Shown: positions 7,478 to 14,743 of the stretch, one piece after another
Numbering within the stretch: the stretch's first letter is position 1
How the letters are laid out: every line of letters starts with the position of its first letter
Source: a virus
IMG/VR virus record: IMGVR_UViG_3300006920_000209
Span: 1-25,907 of that record
Direction: 5' to 3' (one strand)
Length of the DNA stretch: 25,907 nucleotides
Notes under the pieces: model-generated
What the model saw: the letters and a program-made list of their open reading frames with translations, nothing else
Databases searched by the model: none
Told to the model about the DNA's origin: nothing
Translations under genes and position numbers: made by a program

Positions 7478-8971
7478 TTAATAAGTAAGGGTGACATTCT
7501 TTTCAACCACAGGAATGGATTCTTTTCGATAAAAGGTAACCCTCTTGTCATAGTGTGTGGATGAATACTTTAGGTCGTCGTAGAAATCATAAAAAATAGG
7601 AACTTCATTTCCTCCGATTCTCTCAATCCGACCAATCAACTGAATGATTCGGATATAGGATTTCTGGGCGAAGTATCCGACCATGTAACTTAAATTCTTG
7701 ATAGAGATGCCTTCCCTCATGACTCCTGTTTTGACAATGAGGATAACATCCTTCTCGGTCTCTAGGCTCTTGTATATTCCGGTCCTGTCTTTTTTAGGAG
7801 TCTTCCCGTTAATGATTATGACCTTCCTCCCACAATCCTCGAACTGCTCTTTCAGCAACTCCTCCTGATAGTCCAAGTCTACCGGAATCATGGTGTTTCC
7901 CTTACAGTAAGTCAATACCCATTTCTTAATAAATGCATTTCGGGGCGTACTGGTGAGTAGGTAATCCCGCTCATTCTGGAATCTTTGGTTGGCGGTATAA
8001 GTGACTTTCACACCTTCATCGTTCACATAAGATAGTTCGTTCTTGTAGGAAGATCCATTGAACTTGAACGAGCAGACTTTAGAACTAGCTTTCAACCCTT
8101 TATCCTTGAGTTCTGTCGATGGGACCTTACATACCACTTTTCCGATTGTCCCCAATACTGAATATTTATCGGCTTTGCTTTCAGGGAGGGTTCCGGTGTA
8201 ACCCAAGATATTATTGGTTTTGATCTGCCTTATCAATTGTGTTATCTTTGATTTCTGCTTAACGATGTGGCACTCGTCAATCATGAACACCGAACTATTG
8301 GCGGCATTATCTAGGAATTCATCGCTTCTGGAAACTGAGAAGTTTGGGCCAAATATGGATATGGGGGTATCGTGCTTATTGGGTTCACCTGCCGCCCACA
8401 TGGATATCTCGGATTCAGTAAAACCATAATCCTGAATAAACTCCTCATAGGTCTTATGGATTAGGTGTGTTGGAACAAGAATGGAGAATGTTGTCGCGGG
8501 GTTATAATCCCAGTTGGTCTTGATGGTAGATGCAATGACGAGACCCTTTCCGCCACCGGTCCCAACCTCGACGATGCCCCGACCCCTCTTAAAGGTTCTA
8601 GCGATTGCCTTCTCCTGAATATCTCTATATTCAAAACCCTCAAAGCTATGTAGATCGTATTCATCAGGCATAGTGAAAGAGGGTTCGTAATAATACTTCG
8701 CACGGGATGACACCACGAAGGTTTTTTTCGGAGTGATATTTGGATCTACCTGTTTAGAATATGCGAATATCTCATTGAGGATACCGATTGGGAATTTACC
8801 ATCAAACGATATTAAATATTCATTTTTGGGGACATTTCTCTTGACATGAGCAGGCATATTGCGTCTAGCCTCATTCTCCCACGAGAAGTGATTTCTGAAC
8901 AAGTCGAATTCGTTCGTCTGTAGAACACCCACGCCATCTTCCGTCAAATCAATCTTTACCCACAATCCCAT
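7478..8971 (-). CDS. uvsW: UvsW-like SF2 recombination helicase
   Basis: A 497-residue superfamily 2 helicase like T4 UvsW, which drives branch migration and fork regression. Seen in order: an N-terminal accessory domain (1-100), YRDIQEKAI (Q-motif region, Q119), Walker A GTGGGKG (137-143), SILVPTHLI (motif Ia), IDECH (231-235, motif II), GYTGTL (258-262, motif III) and QLIGRIERIGG near residue 450 (motif VI). Odd point: the residue after the Walker A lysine is Gly rather than Ser/Thr, which normally coordinates Mg. The gene directly follows uvsY (1-nt gap) and precedes gp55. A uvsY-uvsW neighbourhood is also found in T4, supporting the identification. Confidence 0.93.
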   Translation of the reverse strand: MGLWVKIDLTEDGVGVLQTNEFDLFRNHFSWENEARRNMPAHVKRNVPKNEYLISFDGKFPIGILNEIFAYSKQVDPNITPKKTFVVSSRAKYYYEPSFTMPDEYDLHSFEGFEYRDIQEKAIARTFKRGRGIVEVGTGGGKGLVIASTIKTNWDYNPATTFSILVPTHLIHKTYEEFIQDYGFTESEISMWAAGEPNKHDTPISIFGPNFSVSRSDEFLDNAANSSVFMIDECHIVKQKSKITQLIRQIKTNNILGYTGTLPESKADKYSVLGTIGKVVCKVPSTELKDKGLKASSKVCSFKFNGSSYKNELSYVNDEGVKVTYTANQRFQNERDYLLTSTPRNAFIKKWVLTYCKGNTMIPVDLDYQEELLKEQFEDCGRKVIIINGKTPKKDRTGIYKSLETEKDVILIVKTGVMREGISIKNLSYMVGYFAQKSYIRIIQLIGRIERIGGNEVPIFYDFYDDLKYSSTHYDKRVTFYRKESIPVVEKNVTLTY

Positions 8972-8972
8972 A

Positions 8973-9398
8973 TTAACTCCGGCTTTCTAGGTCTATCAAT
9001 TTGACCATGTTTGTAGTTTGTTTCGAGAAAGTCCATGTGCAAATACCAACAACAGACTTTAGGTAGTCTGCTATTTGCTCTTGATCCTCGATTTGTCTAG
9101 TTACGCGCCTGACACCACCGTCACGAGATACAATCTTGAGCTTATCCTTTGGGTTACTGGTGTTTCGGTATTGAAGATCATTAACCTCCTTATCGGCAAT
9201 AACATCGGACACCAACTCGTCTCTTATCTTTTTCAGATCAAGAATGGTTTGTAGCGACCTGAAATGTAGAGTTAGCCATTTTAGATTAATCTGAGATATG
9301 TCCTCTAGCTTTTCCATCAAAGTAATTTGGTCAACCTCGAAATCCTTCTTCAATTGTTCGTCATATTCTTCTATGATTTTTATTGCACTCTTACTCAT
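8973..9398 (-). CDS. uvsY: UvsY-like recombination mediator
   Basis: A 141-residue helical protein. In T4, UvsY (137 aa) loads the UvsX recombinase on gp32-coated ssDNA. The N-terminus LKKDFEVDQITLMEKLEDIS, NLKWLTLHF matches the UvsY layout (a D-x-T-x-L helix, then a K-W-L motif), followed by a basic central part (KDKLKIVSRDGGVRRVTRQIE) and a final helix (MVKLIDLESRS). Primary identity is low, so family, length and position immediately before uvsW carry the call. The neighbouring upstream gene is a clear paralogue. The ATG is 3 nt after that gene's stop. Confidence 0.72.
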   Translation of the reverse strand: MSKSAIKIIEEYDEQLKKDFEVDQITLMEKLEDISQINLKWLTLHFRSLQTILDLKKIRDELVSDVIADKEVNDLQYRNTSNPKDKLKIVSRDGGVRRVTRQIEDQEQIADYLKSVVGICTWTFSKQTTNMVKLIDLESRS

Positions 9399-9401
9399 AT
9401 T

Positions 9402-9821
9402 TTACGCTTTGCACTCCAGTTCTATCAGATTCATTCTTTTCTCAAATCCCGACTTGAGAAAAGAATCCAATTTTTTATAAATTTCCGTCCATAAAAAAGA
9501 TACCAAATCTTGTTTAATTTCAATTTCGCAGTTGATGTCCTTCATGGTTGGCAGGCTACTTATCTTGACCTGTAAAGTCGAGTAACCTAAACTCCGAAAA
9601 CGTGTATCCGTTTTCCTCACTTCCTGAATTAAAGAATACTCCAAATCCTCTTTTTTATTTTCCAATTGTGATATTTCAAATTTAGCCTTAAAGATCTCAA
9701 ATAACCATTTTCTATAAATATTTGACATTTTAGATAATTTAGTAAGAAGAGTAATTCTATCCATTGAACAATCTTCTTTAAATTCATTTTCAATAAATGA
9801 ATAATCAACCTTTCCTTCCAT
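9402..9821 (-). CDS. second UvsY-like protein, tandem paralogue
   Basis: A 139-residue protein from ATG 9821. It aligns by eye over its whole length with the next gene: FKEDCSMDRITLLTKLSKMS against LKKDFEVDQITLMEKLEDIS, RKWLFEIF against LKWLTLHF, and the end MNLIELECKA against VKLIDLESRS. It is visibly AT-richer than its neighbours. The start is set by the promoter: a TATAAT box (9828-9833) sits 6 nt upstream of ATG 9821, so the earlier in-frame ATG at 9839 would not be transcribed from it. It is the first gene of the minus-strand block. It may form mixed oligomers with the other UvsY or have a separate ssDNA role; both are inference. Confidence 0.68.
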   Translation of the reverse strand: MEGKVDYSFIENEFKEDCSMDRITLLTKLSKMSNIYRKWLFEIFKAKFEISQLENKKEDLEYSLIQEVRKTDTRFRSLGYSTLQVKISSLPTMKDINCEIEIKQDLVSFLWTEIYKKLDSFLKSGFEKRMNLIELECKA

Positions 9822-9827
9822 AGAACA

Positions 9828-9855
9828 ATTATAGCACAAAATAAAAAATTAACAA
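9828..9855 (-). promoter_or_regulatory. sigma70-like leaderless promoter of the minus-strand block
   Basis: On the minus strand TTGTTA (9850-9855), a 16-nt AT-rich spacer and a perfect TATAAT (9828-9833) are followed by 6 nt and ATG 9821. Transcription should start at or within a base or two of the ATG, giving a leaderless mRNA. It is placed correctly to drive the block from uvsY down to the polymerase. Confidence 0.7.
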
Positions 9856-9979
9856 GCTTTTTTTTAAAAATAAAAAAATAAAAAAAAAGACTTGAAAAAT
9901 TCTCTCGCGCATGGATAATTAAAATTAGATAAGGATAAGGATTGAGTTAACTTAAATAATAAATAAGATAACTTAAAAT

Positions 9980-10012
9980 ATTAAATAGTTCACTACTAAT
10001 AAGCTATTTAAT
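9980..10012. repeat. AT-rich inverted repeat
   Basis: ATTAAATAG (9980-9988) and CTATTTAAT (10004-10012) form a perfect 9-bp inverted repeat around 15 nt. It lies inside the divergent region and could be an operator or cruciform. Confidence 0.45.
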
Positions 10013-10016
10013 AACT

Positions 10017-10029
10017 GCCCCTGCGGGGC
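10017..10029. repeat. GC-rich hairpin in AT-rich region
   Basis: GCCCC, TGC, GGGGC forms a perfect 5-bp stem with a 3-nt loop, the only GC-rich element in the AT block. No T run follows on either strand, so it does not look like an intrinsic terminator; it may be a structural mark or protein site. Confidence 0.4.
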
Positions 10030-10322
10030 TACATGAATTACTAATTGATTAAGTTGCTTAAGTAATTTGAAAGAAATCTTTAAGTTTACTTAAGCTAACT
10101 TAAGTTAGGCCGCGCGAGGCAATTTTTGAGAAAATTAACAAAATGATTTGACAAGTAAGGTGGATGATTACCACGAGGATGTTGCTCCAAATATTGCGAT
10201 TAAAGGGCTCTGTGGGTGTTCTGGTGATGTTTCCGGTTAAAATGGACAATCCATGCGCGATCATACCAAAAACCCCTCAGAACGCATCCTAGAGAAAAGC
10301 GGGGGTAGTAGTGAATAAGGTA

Positions 10323-10350
10323 TTGAATACTCAATTTACCAGTGTAATCT
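10323..10350 (+). promoter_or_regulatory. sigma70-like leaderless promoter of the plus-strand block
   Basis: TTGAAT (10323-10328), 16 nt and TAATCT (10345-10350) are followed by 7 nt and ATG 10358. The -10 keeps the key T-A-----T positions. An AAGG lies 4 nt before the ATG, so a weak SD cannot be excluded. Confidence 0.5.
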
Positions 10351-10357
10351 AAGGTTC

Positions 10358-11923
10358 ATGACTCGAACGAAGACCAAGAAACCTCTAGTGGTGATCACTA
10401 CATTTGATCGGGAGAAGTCCTTTTGGGAATGCTTTAATTCCATTGACCGCAAAAAGGTGGACATCTTCATTGTTCAGGACAGTAAGTCCGAGCATCATTA
10501 CACCGATGATTTTTACAAACTAAACGAGAGATACCCCAGTGTGTCAATGAATATCAAGTTACGTAATGTCGGCGTAGGCACATGTAAAGCGGACGGAATT
10601 GAATATGCCAAGGAGAATGGATATGAGCATTTATTTCTGGTGGAGGATGATGTTATCGTCACTGATAACTCGATTTGGAAACACTTCATGGACTTCTCGA
10701 AGCACTCGGGAGTGAAGCACACCAATTGGAATGGGGTTGCCACAAATCCAGTCAAATTTACATTTAACGTAAACGACAAAATCAAAGGTGAGGTGAGAAA
10801 TGAGGTCCATGGGAGCTTTCAGTATTTTGAGACATCGGTATTTGACGAGGTTCGCATGGATACGGATTACATCAACGCATATGAGCATGTGGACCTCGAA
10901 TACCAACTTTACCAAAAGGGGCTAATTCCACCTTTCTGGTTTTTCGTTTCACCGGAGAATTGTGGGGATTACCTGAAATGCGAACCTCCGAATGGCTCTG
11001 TTATTATCCAACATCCAAAGCACAAGGAGAATTTGGATCTGTCGATTAAAGTGTGGATTGACAAGTGGGGATTTAAACCTGTCCAAGTACCCGCCACCAG
11101 TCGTTCTGAGTTTGACCTAAAGAGGATACTGCTACAGTCCAAGTATGGTATTGTTCAGAAGAAACGTAAACCCGATAAGCCAAATCCAGTATCCATCATT
11201 TGCACTATCAAAGATAGGTCACATTTTCGCTATACAGACAATAGTCAATTGCTGCCATCGGAGTTACAAATGTGCAATAATCACGACAAGGTCATTGCAT
11301 CAGTATGGGGGGTGAATAAAGACAGGGGTGGTGTTCTACCCAATCAGATCCATCTGTCCAGTTCGGAGGGATTTCGACCTTTTGAGCAATTTTTAAAAAG
11401 TGTTAATGAACAAGCACATACCTTTAAAGGTGACGTGGAATTGGTTGTAGTTGATTGGTCCAGCACGGATGTCCCCGTCGAAGACACCCTGTCAGCATAC
11501 TGGGATCATGATGTAAAAATAGTCACCCTGAATCATGATGAGGTTTTCAGTAGGGGGTTTGGTTTGGATAGCGGCATCAAAGCCTCCAAATATGACTCCT
11601 TACACCTCACAGATGTCGATATGGTTTACCACACACCAAAGTTCCTAGAAGACGCATCAAGACTTAGTGATGAAGCCTTATTTCCAACAATTTACAAAGA
11701 GCAAACACCAAGTGGATTAACTTTGTATTTGGAGATTGCGGGATTTGGTATTGCATCCTTCTCCAAGGAGGATTACCTCAAGACAAGAGGATTCATTGAT
11801 AAGAGATCTTGGGGTGCGGAAGATACCGAGTTAGCACTGGAGTTTGAAAAATTACTAGGTCCTAGCAAGATCCGAAGGGATGTGTATAGCGGCGTCATCC
11901 ACAAATGGCATAGTTCAAAATAA
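10358..11923 (+). CDS. two-domain glycosyltransferase (two GT-A modules)
   Basis: A 521-residue protein with two transferase modules. Module 1 (about 1-250) has VVITTFDRE, DIFIVQDSKS, then FLVEDDVIVTD (EDD 96-98) and AYEHVDLEYQ; it is a paralogue of the GT gene at 16762. Module 2 (about 276-521) begins PVSIICTIKDRS, has VVVDWSSTD, a DVDM metal motif near residue 419 and RSWGAEDTELALEF near 485. That W-G-x-E-D-x-(E/D)-L block is typical of the C-terminal part of GT7/GT27-type beta-glycosyltransferases. Two active sites suggest that one protein adds two sugars in sequence. Substrate unknown. It is the first gene of the plus-strand block, facing the recombination operon across the divergent region. 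Confidence 0.85.
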   Translation: MTRTKTKKPLVVITTFDREKSFWECFNSIDRKKVDIFIVQDSKSEHHYTDDFYKLNERYPSVSMNIKLRNVGVGTCKADGIEYAKENGYEHLFLVEDDVIVTDNSIWKHFMDFSKHSGVKHTNWNGVATNPVKFTFNVNDKIKGEVRNEVHGSFQYFETSVFDEVRMDTDYINAYEHVDLEYQLYQKGLIPPFWFFVSPENCGDYLKCEPPNGSVIIQHPKHKENLDLSIKVWIDKWGFKPVQVPATSRSEFDLKRILLQSKYGIVQKKRKPDKPNPVSIICTIKDRSHFRYTDNSQLLPSELQMCNNHDKVIASVWGVNKDRGGVLPNQIHLSSSEGFRPFEQFLKSVNEQAHTFKGDVELVVVDWSSTDVPVEDTLSAYWDHDVKIVTLNHDEVFSRGFGLDSGIKASKYDSLHLTDVDMVYHTPKFLEDASRLSDEALFPTIYKEQTPSGLTLYLEIAGFGIASFSKEDYLKTRGFIDKRSWGAEDTELALEFEKLLGPSKIRRDVYSGVIHKWHSSK

Positions 11924-11950
11924 CTACTCTATTTTGTTGAATTATTAAAA

Positions 11951-12352
11951 ATGCAGTTTACTCTGATTAGAGACATGACCGACGATCACGCACACACACT
12001 CAACCCGTTCGACTGGACGCATCACCAATGCTCCCAAAAACTTTGGGGCGGAGATGTTATAGAACCAATCTTGGATAAAAAGGAATCCATTCTTGAGGAA
12101 GCCGAGGAACTCACCAACGGTGAGCGACAGAAGACATACGGTAATCCCAAAGACAACTTCGGGAATATTGCAACCGCTTGGAAGTGGTGGTTGAATGCGA
12201 AATATGGCTGTGACGTTACCATTGAACCCGAAGATGTCGCCATGATGATGACCCTACTGAAGGTTGCCCGAGAAGCTAATTTACAAAAACGTGATAATAT
12301 TGTTGACGGAGCGGGTTACTTTAACACATACTCAATGTGTCTAGAAGACTAA
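11951..12352 (+). CDS. DUF6378 phage protein
   Basis: A 133-residue protein. The region from about residue 46, ILEEAEELTNGERQKTYG, NPKDNFGNIATAW, then IEPEDVAMMMTLLKVAREA and KRDNIVDGAGY, matches the DUF6378 pattern common in phages. Its biochemical role is not established; the helical E-E-A and D-N-x-x-D signatures recall all-alpha NTP pyrophosphatase-like folds, which is only a suggestion. The N-terminal 40 residues are extra and variable. ATG 11951 is used; ATG 11975 (MTDDHAH) is also possible. There is no SD. It lies 27 nt after the glycosyltransferase. Confidence 0.75.
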   Translation: MQFTLIRDMTDDHAHTLNPFDWTHHQCSQKLWGGDVIEPILDKKESILEEAEELTNGERQKTYGNPKDNFGNIATAWKWWLNAKYGCDVTIEPEDVAMMMTLLKVAREANLQKRDNIVDGAGYFNTYSMCLED

Positions 12353-12377
12353 AACATTATGATTAAAGTAATTTCAA

Positions 12378-14225
12378 ATGAGACAAATTAATTTCGGAAA
12401 GACCACCACCAGCTACTTCCTCTCAACTGGCGAGAAGGTAGAATACGATTTACCCAAAGGTGTGACTTTCATTCAGGGGGTGAACGAATCCACGGGGCAA
12501 GAGGGGCAAAAAAATGGAGTGGGTAAGACCAACATTTTCTATGAACCATATTTCTTTGCGCTATACGGCGAACTCTCAAGGAACAATGTGCCGAAGGCAG
12601 ATATCCCCTTCGATAAGGGTGGGAAGAAAAAGTGTATTGTGTGTCAGGAGCTTGATGTTGTTGAGGGTGACACAGTCCAAAAGGTGAAGATCACTCGAAT
12701 CATTAACCCATCTAAACTCATTCTGGAAATTGACGGTGTCGATATGTCCCAGTCAAATGCACGATCAACACAGGAATACATTGTTTCGAAAATCTTGAAA
12801 GGCATCAAGAAGGAAGTTTTCATGCAGAGTGTTGCGTTGAAGGCTGATAGTAATTCCTTTTTTGAGATGGGTAAACCCGAACGTGAAAAGTTCATCGGAA
12901 CCATATTTGATTTAACATACATTAAGGAGACCGGAAAGCTGGCAGGTTCGGAATACTTGAAAACATCAAAATCTTGTGGGGAGAAAAATGTCCTTATTTC
13001 CAGTAAGACTACCCATATGGATTCTCTCAAGAATCAGATCCGTTTAATTAAAAGTGAATTAGATGAGCAGAAGGATAAACTGAGGGGTAATATGGCTCTT
13101 CGTCAAGAAGCAATCGACCAATTCGAATTGGGTGAAGAGCCGGTGAAGATTAATGTTGATGATCAGAAAGAGAAAATTCAGAGTGTGCTAACTCTCATTA
13201 AAACAAAGCTATCCGAGAATACTGATGAGCGAGATTCGTTTAAATTAGAGAAGTCTAGCTTGGAGCGAAACATCTCCACCAACCGTAACAAAATACGGGC
13301 GTTTGAGGACGGTAAGGCATGCCTTACTTGCGACAGACCATTTGAGGCTAAGGACGTTGCCAAATCACAAGAGTCCATTAAAGAGCTTGAGATCGAAATC
13401 AAAGACAACACTGCTGTTGTGGGGGATTTGGAATCGAAGCTAAAGAGCTTGCAGGTTATCGCGGATAAAATATTGGAAAAACAAGGCGCTGTTGATGATA
13501 AACGTTATGGTCTTCTTGGGGATATATCGAAAAATGGAGAGTCGATTCAACAATATCGGCTTCAGAAAGAACGGCTTGATAGGTTGATCGAGGAGAAAGA
13601 TGCTCTGAAAAAAGAGATTGATGAACCTCTTGATAGCTCCGCTCTAAATAACTCCCTATCGGAATACAAGGGTCTCCGAGATACCCTTGCGGAAGAAACC
13701 AAGATCTATGATGATTTAGTAATTGAGATGGAAGTCTTAGAATGCGTTAAGGTCATATTCGGCGATAAAGGTTTGCGGAGTGCTATCTTAGCGAGACTCA
13801 TCGACCTGTTCAATTCCAGTCTGAACAATTACCTTGCACAATTCAATCTGCCTTACACCATCACTTTTAACGATAACCTAGAGTATGTTGTCACCGGACA
13901 TAATGGAGTTGAGAAAAACTTCAATCTACTTTCAGGTGGCGAAAAATGGAGAGCGAACACCGCTTTGTTTTTCACCTTCTCGGACATCTTGAGAATCCAA
14001 AACCAAATTGGATTTAACATCAAGCTCTTTGATGAGTATTTCGATTATGCAGTCTGTCCACAAGGACTTGAGAATGTTTCAGAGGTGCTGATTGATCGAC
14101 TGGAGAAGTATGGTGAGAATGTTTTAATCATTACCCATAGAAAAGAATTTGATATTCCGAATTCTCAGGTTATAACAGTGGTGAAGGAACGGGGTATGAG
14201 TAGAATTTTAGAAGATGAACATTAA
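12378..14225 (+). CDS. 46: recombination endonuclease ATPase subunit, SbcC/Rad50-type (T4 gp46-like)
   Basis: A 615-residue SMC-like ATPase, partner of gp47. Seen: Walker A GQKNGVGKT (43-51), FFALYGE, a first coiled-coil arm (about 190-310), the zinc hook CLTC (C315, C318), a second coiled-coil arm (about 330-460), the ABC signature LSGGEKWR (518-525) and Walker B IKLFDEYFD near residue 550, then a D-loop-like helix and the ITHR switch motif near the end. All elements of a working head and hook are present. T4 gp46 is 560 residues, so this one has slightly longer arms. Its last codons overlap the next small gene. It is on the strand opposite gp47, about 6 kb away. Confidence 0.95.
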   Translation: MRQINFGKTTTSYFLSTGEKVEYDLPKGVTFIQGVNESTGQEGQKNGVGKTNIFYEPYFFALYGELSRNNVPKADIPFDKGGKKKCIVCQELDVVEGDTVQKVKITRIINPSKLILEIDGVDMSQSNARSTQEYIVSKILKGIKKEVFMQSVALKADSNSFFEMGKPEREKFIGTIFDLTYIKETGKLAGSEYLKTSKSCGEKNVLISSKTTHMDSLKNQIRLIKSELDEQKDKLRGNMALRQEAIDQFELGEEPVKINVDDQKEKIQSVLTLIKTKLSENTDERDSFKLEKSSLERNISTNRNKIRAFEDGKACLTCDRPFEAKDVAKSQESIKELEIEIKDNTAVVGDLESKLKSLQVIADKILEKQGAVDDKRYGLLGDISKNGESIQQYRLQKERLDRLIEEKDALKKEIDEPLDSSALNNSLSEYKGLRDTLAEETKIYDDLVIEMEVLECVKVIFGDKGLRSAILARLIDLFNSSLNNYLAQFNLPYTITFNDNLEYVVTGHNGVEKNFNLLSGGEKWRANTALFFTFSDILRIQNQIGFNIKLFDEYFDYAVCPQGLENVSEVLIDRLEKYGENVLIITHRKEFDIPNSQVITVVKERGMSRILEDEH

Positions 14226-14370
14226 AACACTAGACGAAGAAAAACACAATACTCGATTCCTATGGAAGGTCAACATCAACAACACGACTTGCAGAGTATA
14301 TCGGGTGGGTGGTCTGGAGCATGATTTTGGAATCAATAATCATCAAGACCCAGAGCTATGGGTAGTTTGA
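14215..14370 (+). CDS. small hypothetical protein, 51 residues
   Basis: An ATG inside the last codons of gp46 (11-nt overlap, different frame) opens a 51-codon frame ending in TGA. The product begins MNIKTLDEEKHNTRFLW and ends NNHQDPELWVV; it is polar with several aromatic residues and reads like a real small protein (RVYRVGGLEHDFG). Stop-start overlap with gp46 supports translational coupling. Not recognised. Confidence 0.55.
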   Translation: MNIKTLDEEKHNTRFLWKVNINNTTCRVYRVGGLEHDFGINNHQDPELWVV

Positions 14371-14374
14371 CCGG

Positions 14375-14503
14375 ATGGAGACATGGCCGGATGACGAAAA
14401 AGAGTCTATTATGGAAGATTATAGAGAATACGAAGATTGCGGTCGGATTAGAGTCGGATCTCTATTCGAGAGGGAGCACAGTGACATTAAATGGTTTAGA
14501 TAA
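14375..14503 (+). CDS. very small acidic hypothetical protein, 42 residues
   Basis: ATG 14375 starts 4 nt after the previous stop. The product METWPDDEKESIMEDYREYE continues to IKWFR; it is strongly acidic with Tyr/Trp. The longer frame from 14358 covers the same bases but gives an implausible basic N-terminus and would overlap two genes. The tight end-to-end packing favours this reading. Not recognised; acidic phage micro-proteins of this kind sometimes target host enzymes, but nothing here shows that. Confidence 0.5.
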   Translation: METWPDDEKESIMEDYREYEDCGRIRVGSLFEREHSDIKWFR

Positions 14504-14507
14504 AATA

Positions 14508-14729
14508 ATGAATATGATGAAAATTAGCATAGAGTGTAAGAACGCATTGGGAGACAAAATCGATACATGGTTATTTAAACCGGACGTGAAAAAGGAACTA
14601 CAGACATTAGGGATTTATGATCAGGTTAACGCAGAGCAAATTAGTGGTGTGGTGGCGGGTTTTATTTCGGGTCTGATCATGCAGCAGAAACTTGAAGAGC
14701 AATTTGTTATTGAAAATACCAAAATCTAA
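14508..14729 (+). CDS. small hypothetical protein, 73 residues
   Basis: The frame is open from 14358, but the start is placed at ATG 14508, 4 nt after the previous small gene. The product (MNMMKISIECKNALGDK) has a central LKxxL-like helix and a short hydrophobic helix, ISGVVAGFISGLIMQQKL (about 44-61), that could be amphipathic or membrane-associated. The -35 element of the next gene's promoter lies in its last codons. Not recognised. Confidence 0.55.
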   Translation: MNMMKISIECKNALGDKIDTWLFKPDVKKELQTLGIYDQVNAEQISGVVAGFISGLIMQQKLEEQFVIENTKI

Positions 14730-14737
14730 TGTAATAT
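14710..14737 (+). promoter_or_regulatory. sigma70-like leaderless promoter of the methyltransferase gene
   Basis: TTGAAA (14710-14715), 16 nt and TAATAT (14732-14737, preceded by TG) are followed by 6 nt and ATG 14744. The -35 lies in the preceding coding sequence. The predicted start of transcription coincides with the ATG. Confidence 0.55.
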
Positions 14738-14743
14738 AGAAAT

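Larger units (their letters stand above)
9946..10106. repeat. CTTAAG/AACTTAA repeat cluster
   Basis: The core ACTTAA or its complement TTAAGT recurs at about 9949-9955, 9970-9976, 10049-10055, 10057-10063, 10082-10086 (as TAAGT), 10088-10094 and 10097-10106. The last is a perfect 10-bp palindrome, AACTTAAGTT. The density far exceeds that of the rest of the window and resembles iterons or a multi-site protein-binding array. Confidence 0.6.
9856..10322. other. divergent AT-rich non-coding control region, candidate origin
   Basis: About 0.5 kb without a supported gene separates the minus-strand replication block from the plus-strand block. The left half (9856-10107) is extremely AT-rich with A/T tracts, CTTAAG/AACTTAA repeats, two inverted repeats and a GATAAGGATAAGG direct repeat near 9929-9941. 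The right half (about 10110-10322) is closer to normal composition and has no structure I recognise. A 7-bp inverted pair, CTCGCGC (9904-9910) and GCGCGAG (10112-10118), brackets the AT-rich part. Switch point, AT-richness and iteron-like repeats suggest a replication origin or regulatory hub, but nothing proves it. Confidence 0.5.

Noticed and set aside
9713-9720. Plus-strand TATAAATA inside the first UvsY-like gene as a late promoter
   Set aside because: It lies antisense within coding sequence (Ile-Tyr-Arg codons) and about 640 nt from the next plus-strand gene; probably coincidence, though an antisense late transcript cannot be excluded.
10017-10029. GCCCC-TGC-GGGGC hairpin as an intrinsic terminator
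   Set aside because: No T run follows on either strand and no transcript is expected to end there.
10148-10153. Perfect TTGACA in the divergent region as a promoter
   Set aside because: No TAnnnT at 15-18 nt downstream and no start codon at the spacing used by the other promoters.
10139-10289. Short plus-strand frames in the divergent region (ATG 10164, 42 codons; GTG 10160, 26 codons in another frame)
   Set aside because: They overlap in different frames, have no convincing promoter or start, and resemble nothing known. The GTG frame reads protein-like, but it is too short to support.
14358-14507. N-terminal extension of the 73-residue gene (start at 14358)
   Set aside because: It would overlap two small genes in other frames and gives an atypical basic sequence; ATG 14508 fits the 4-nt spacing.
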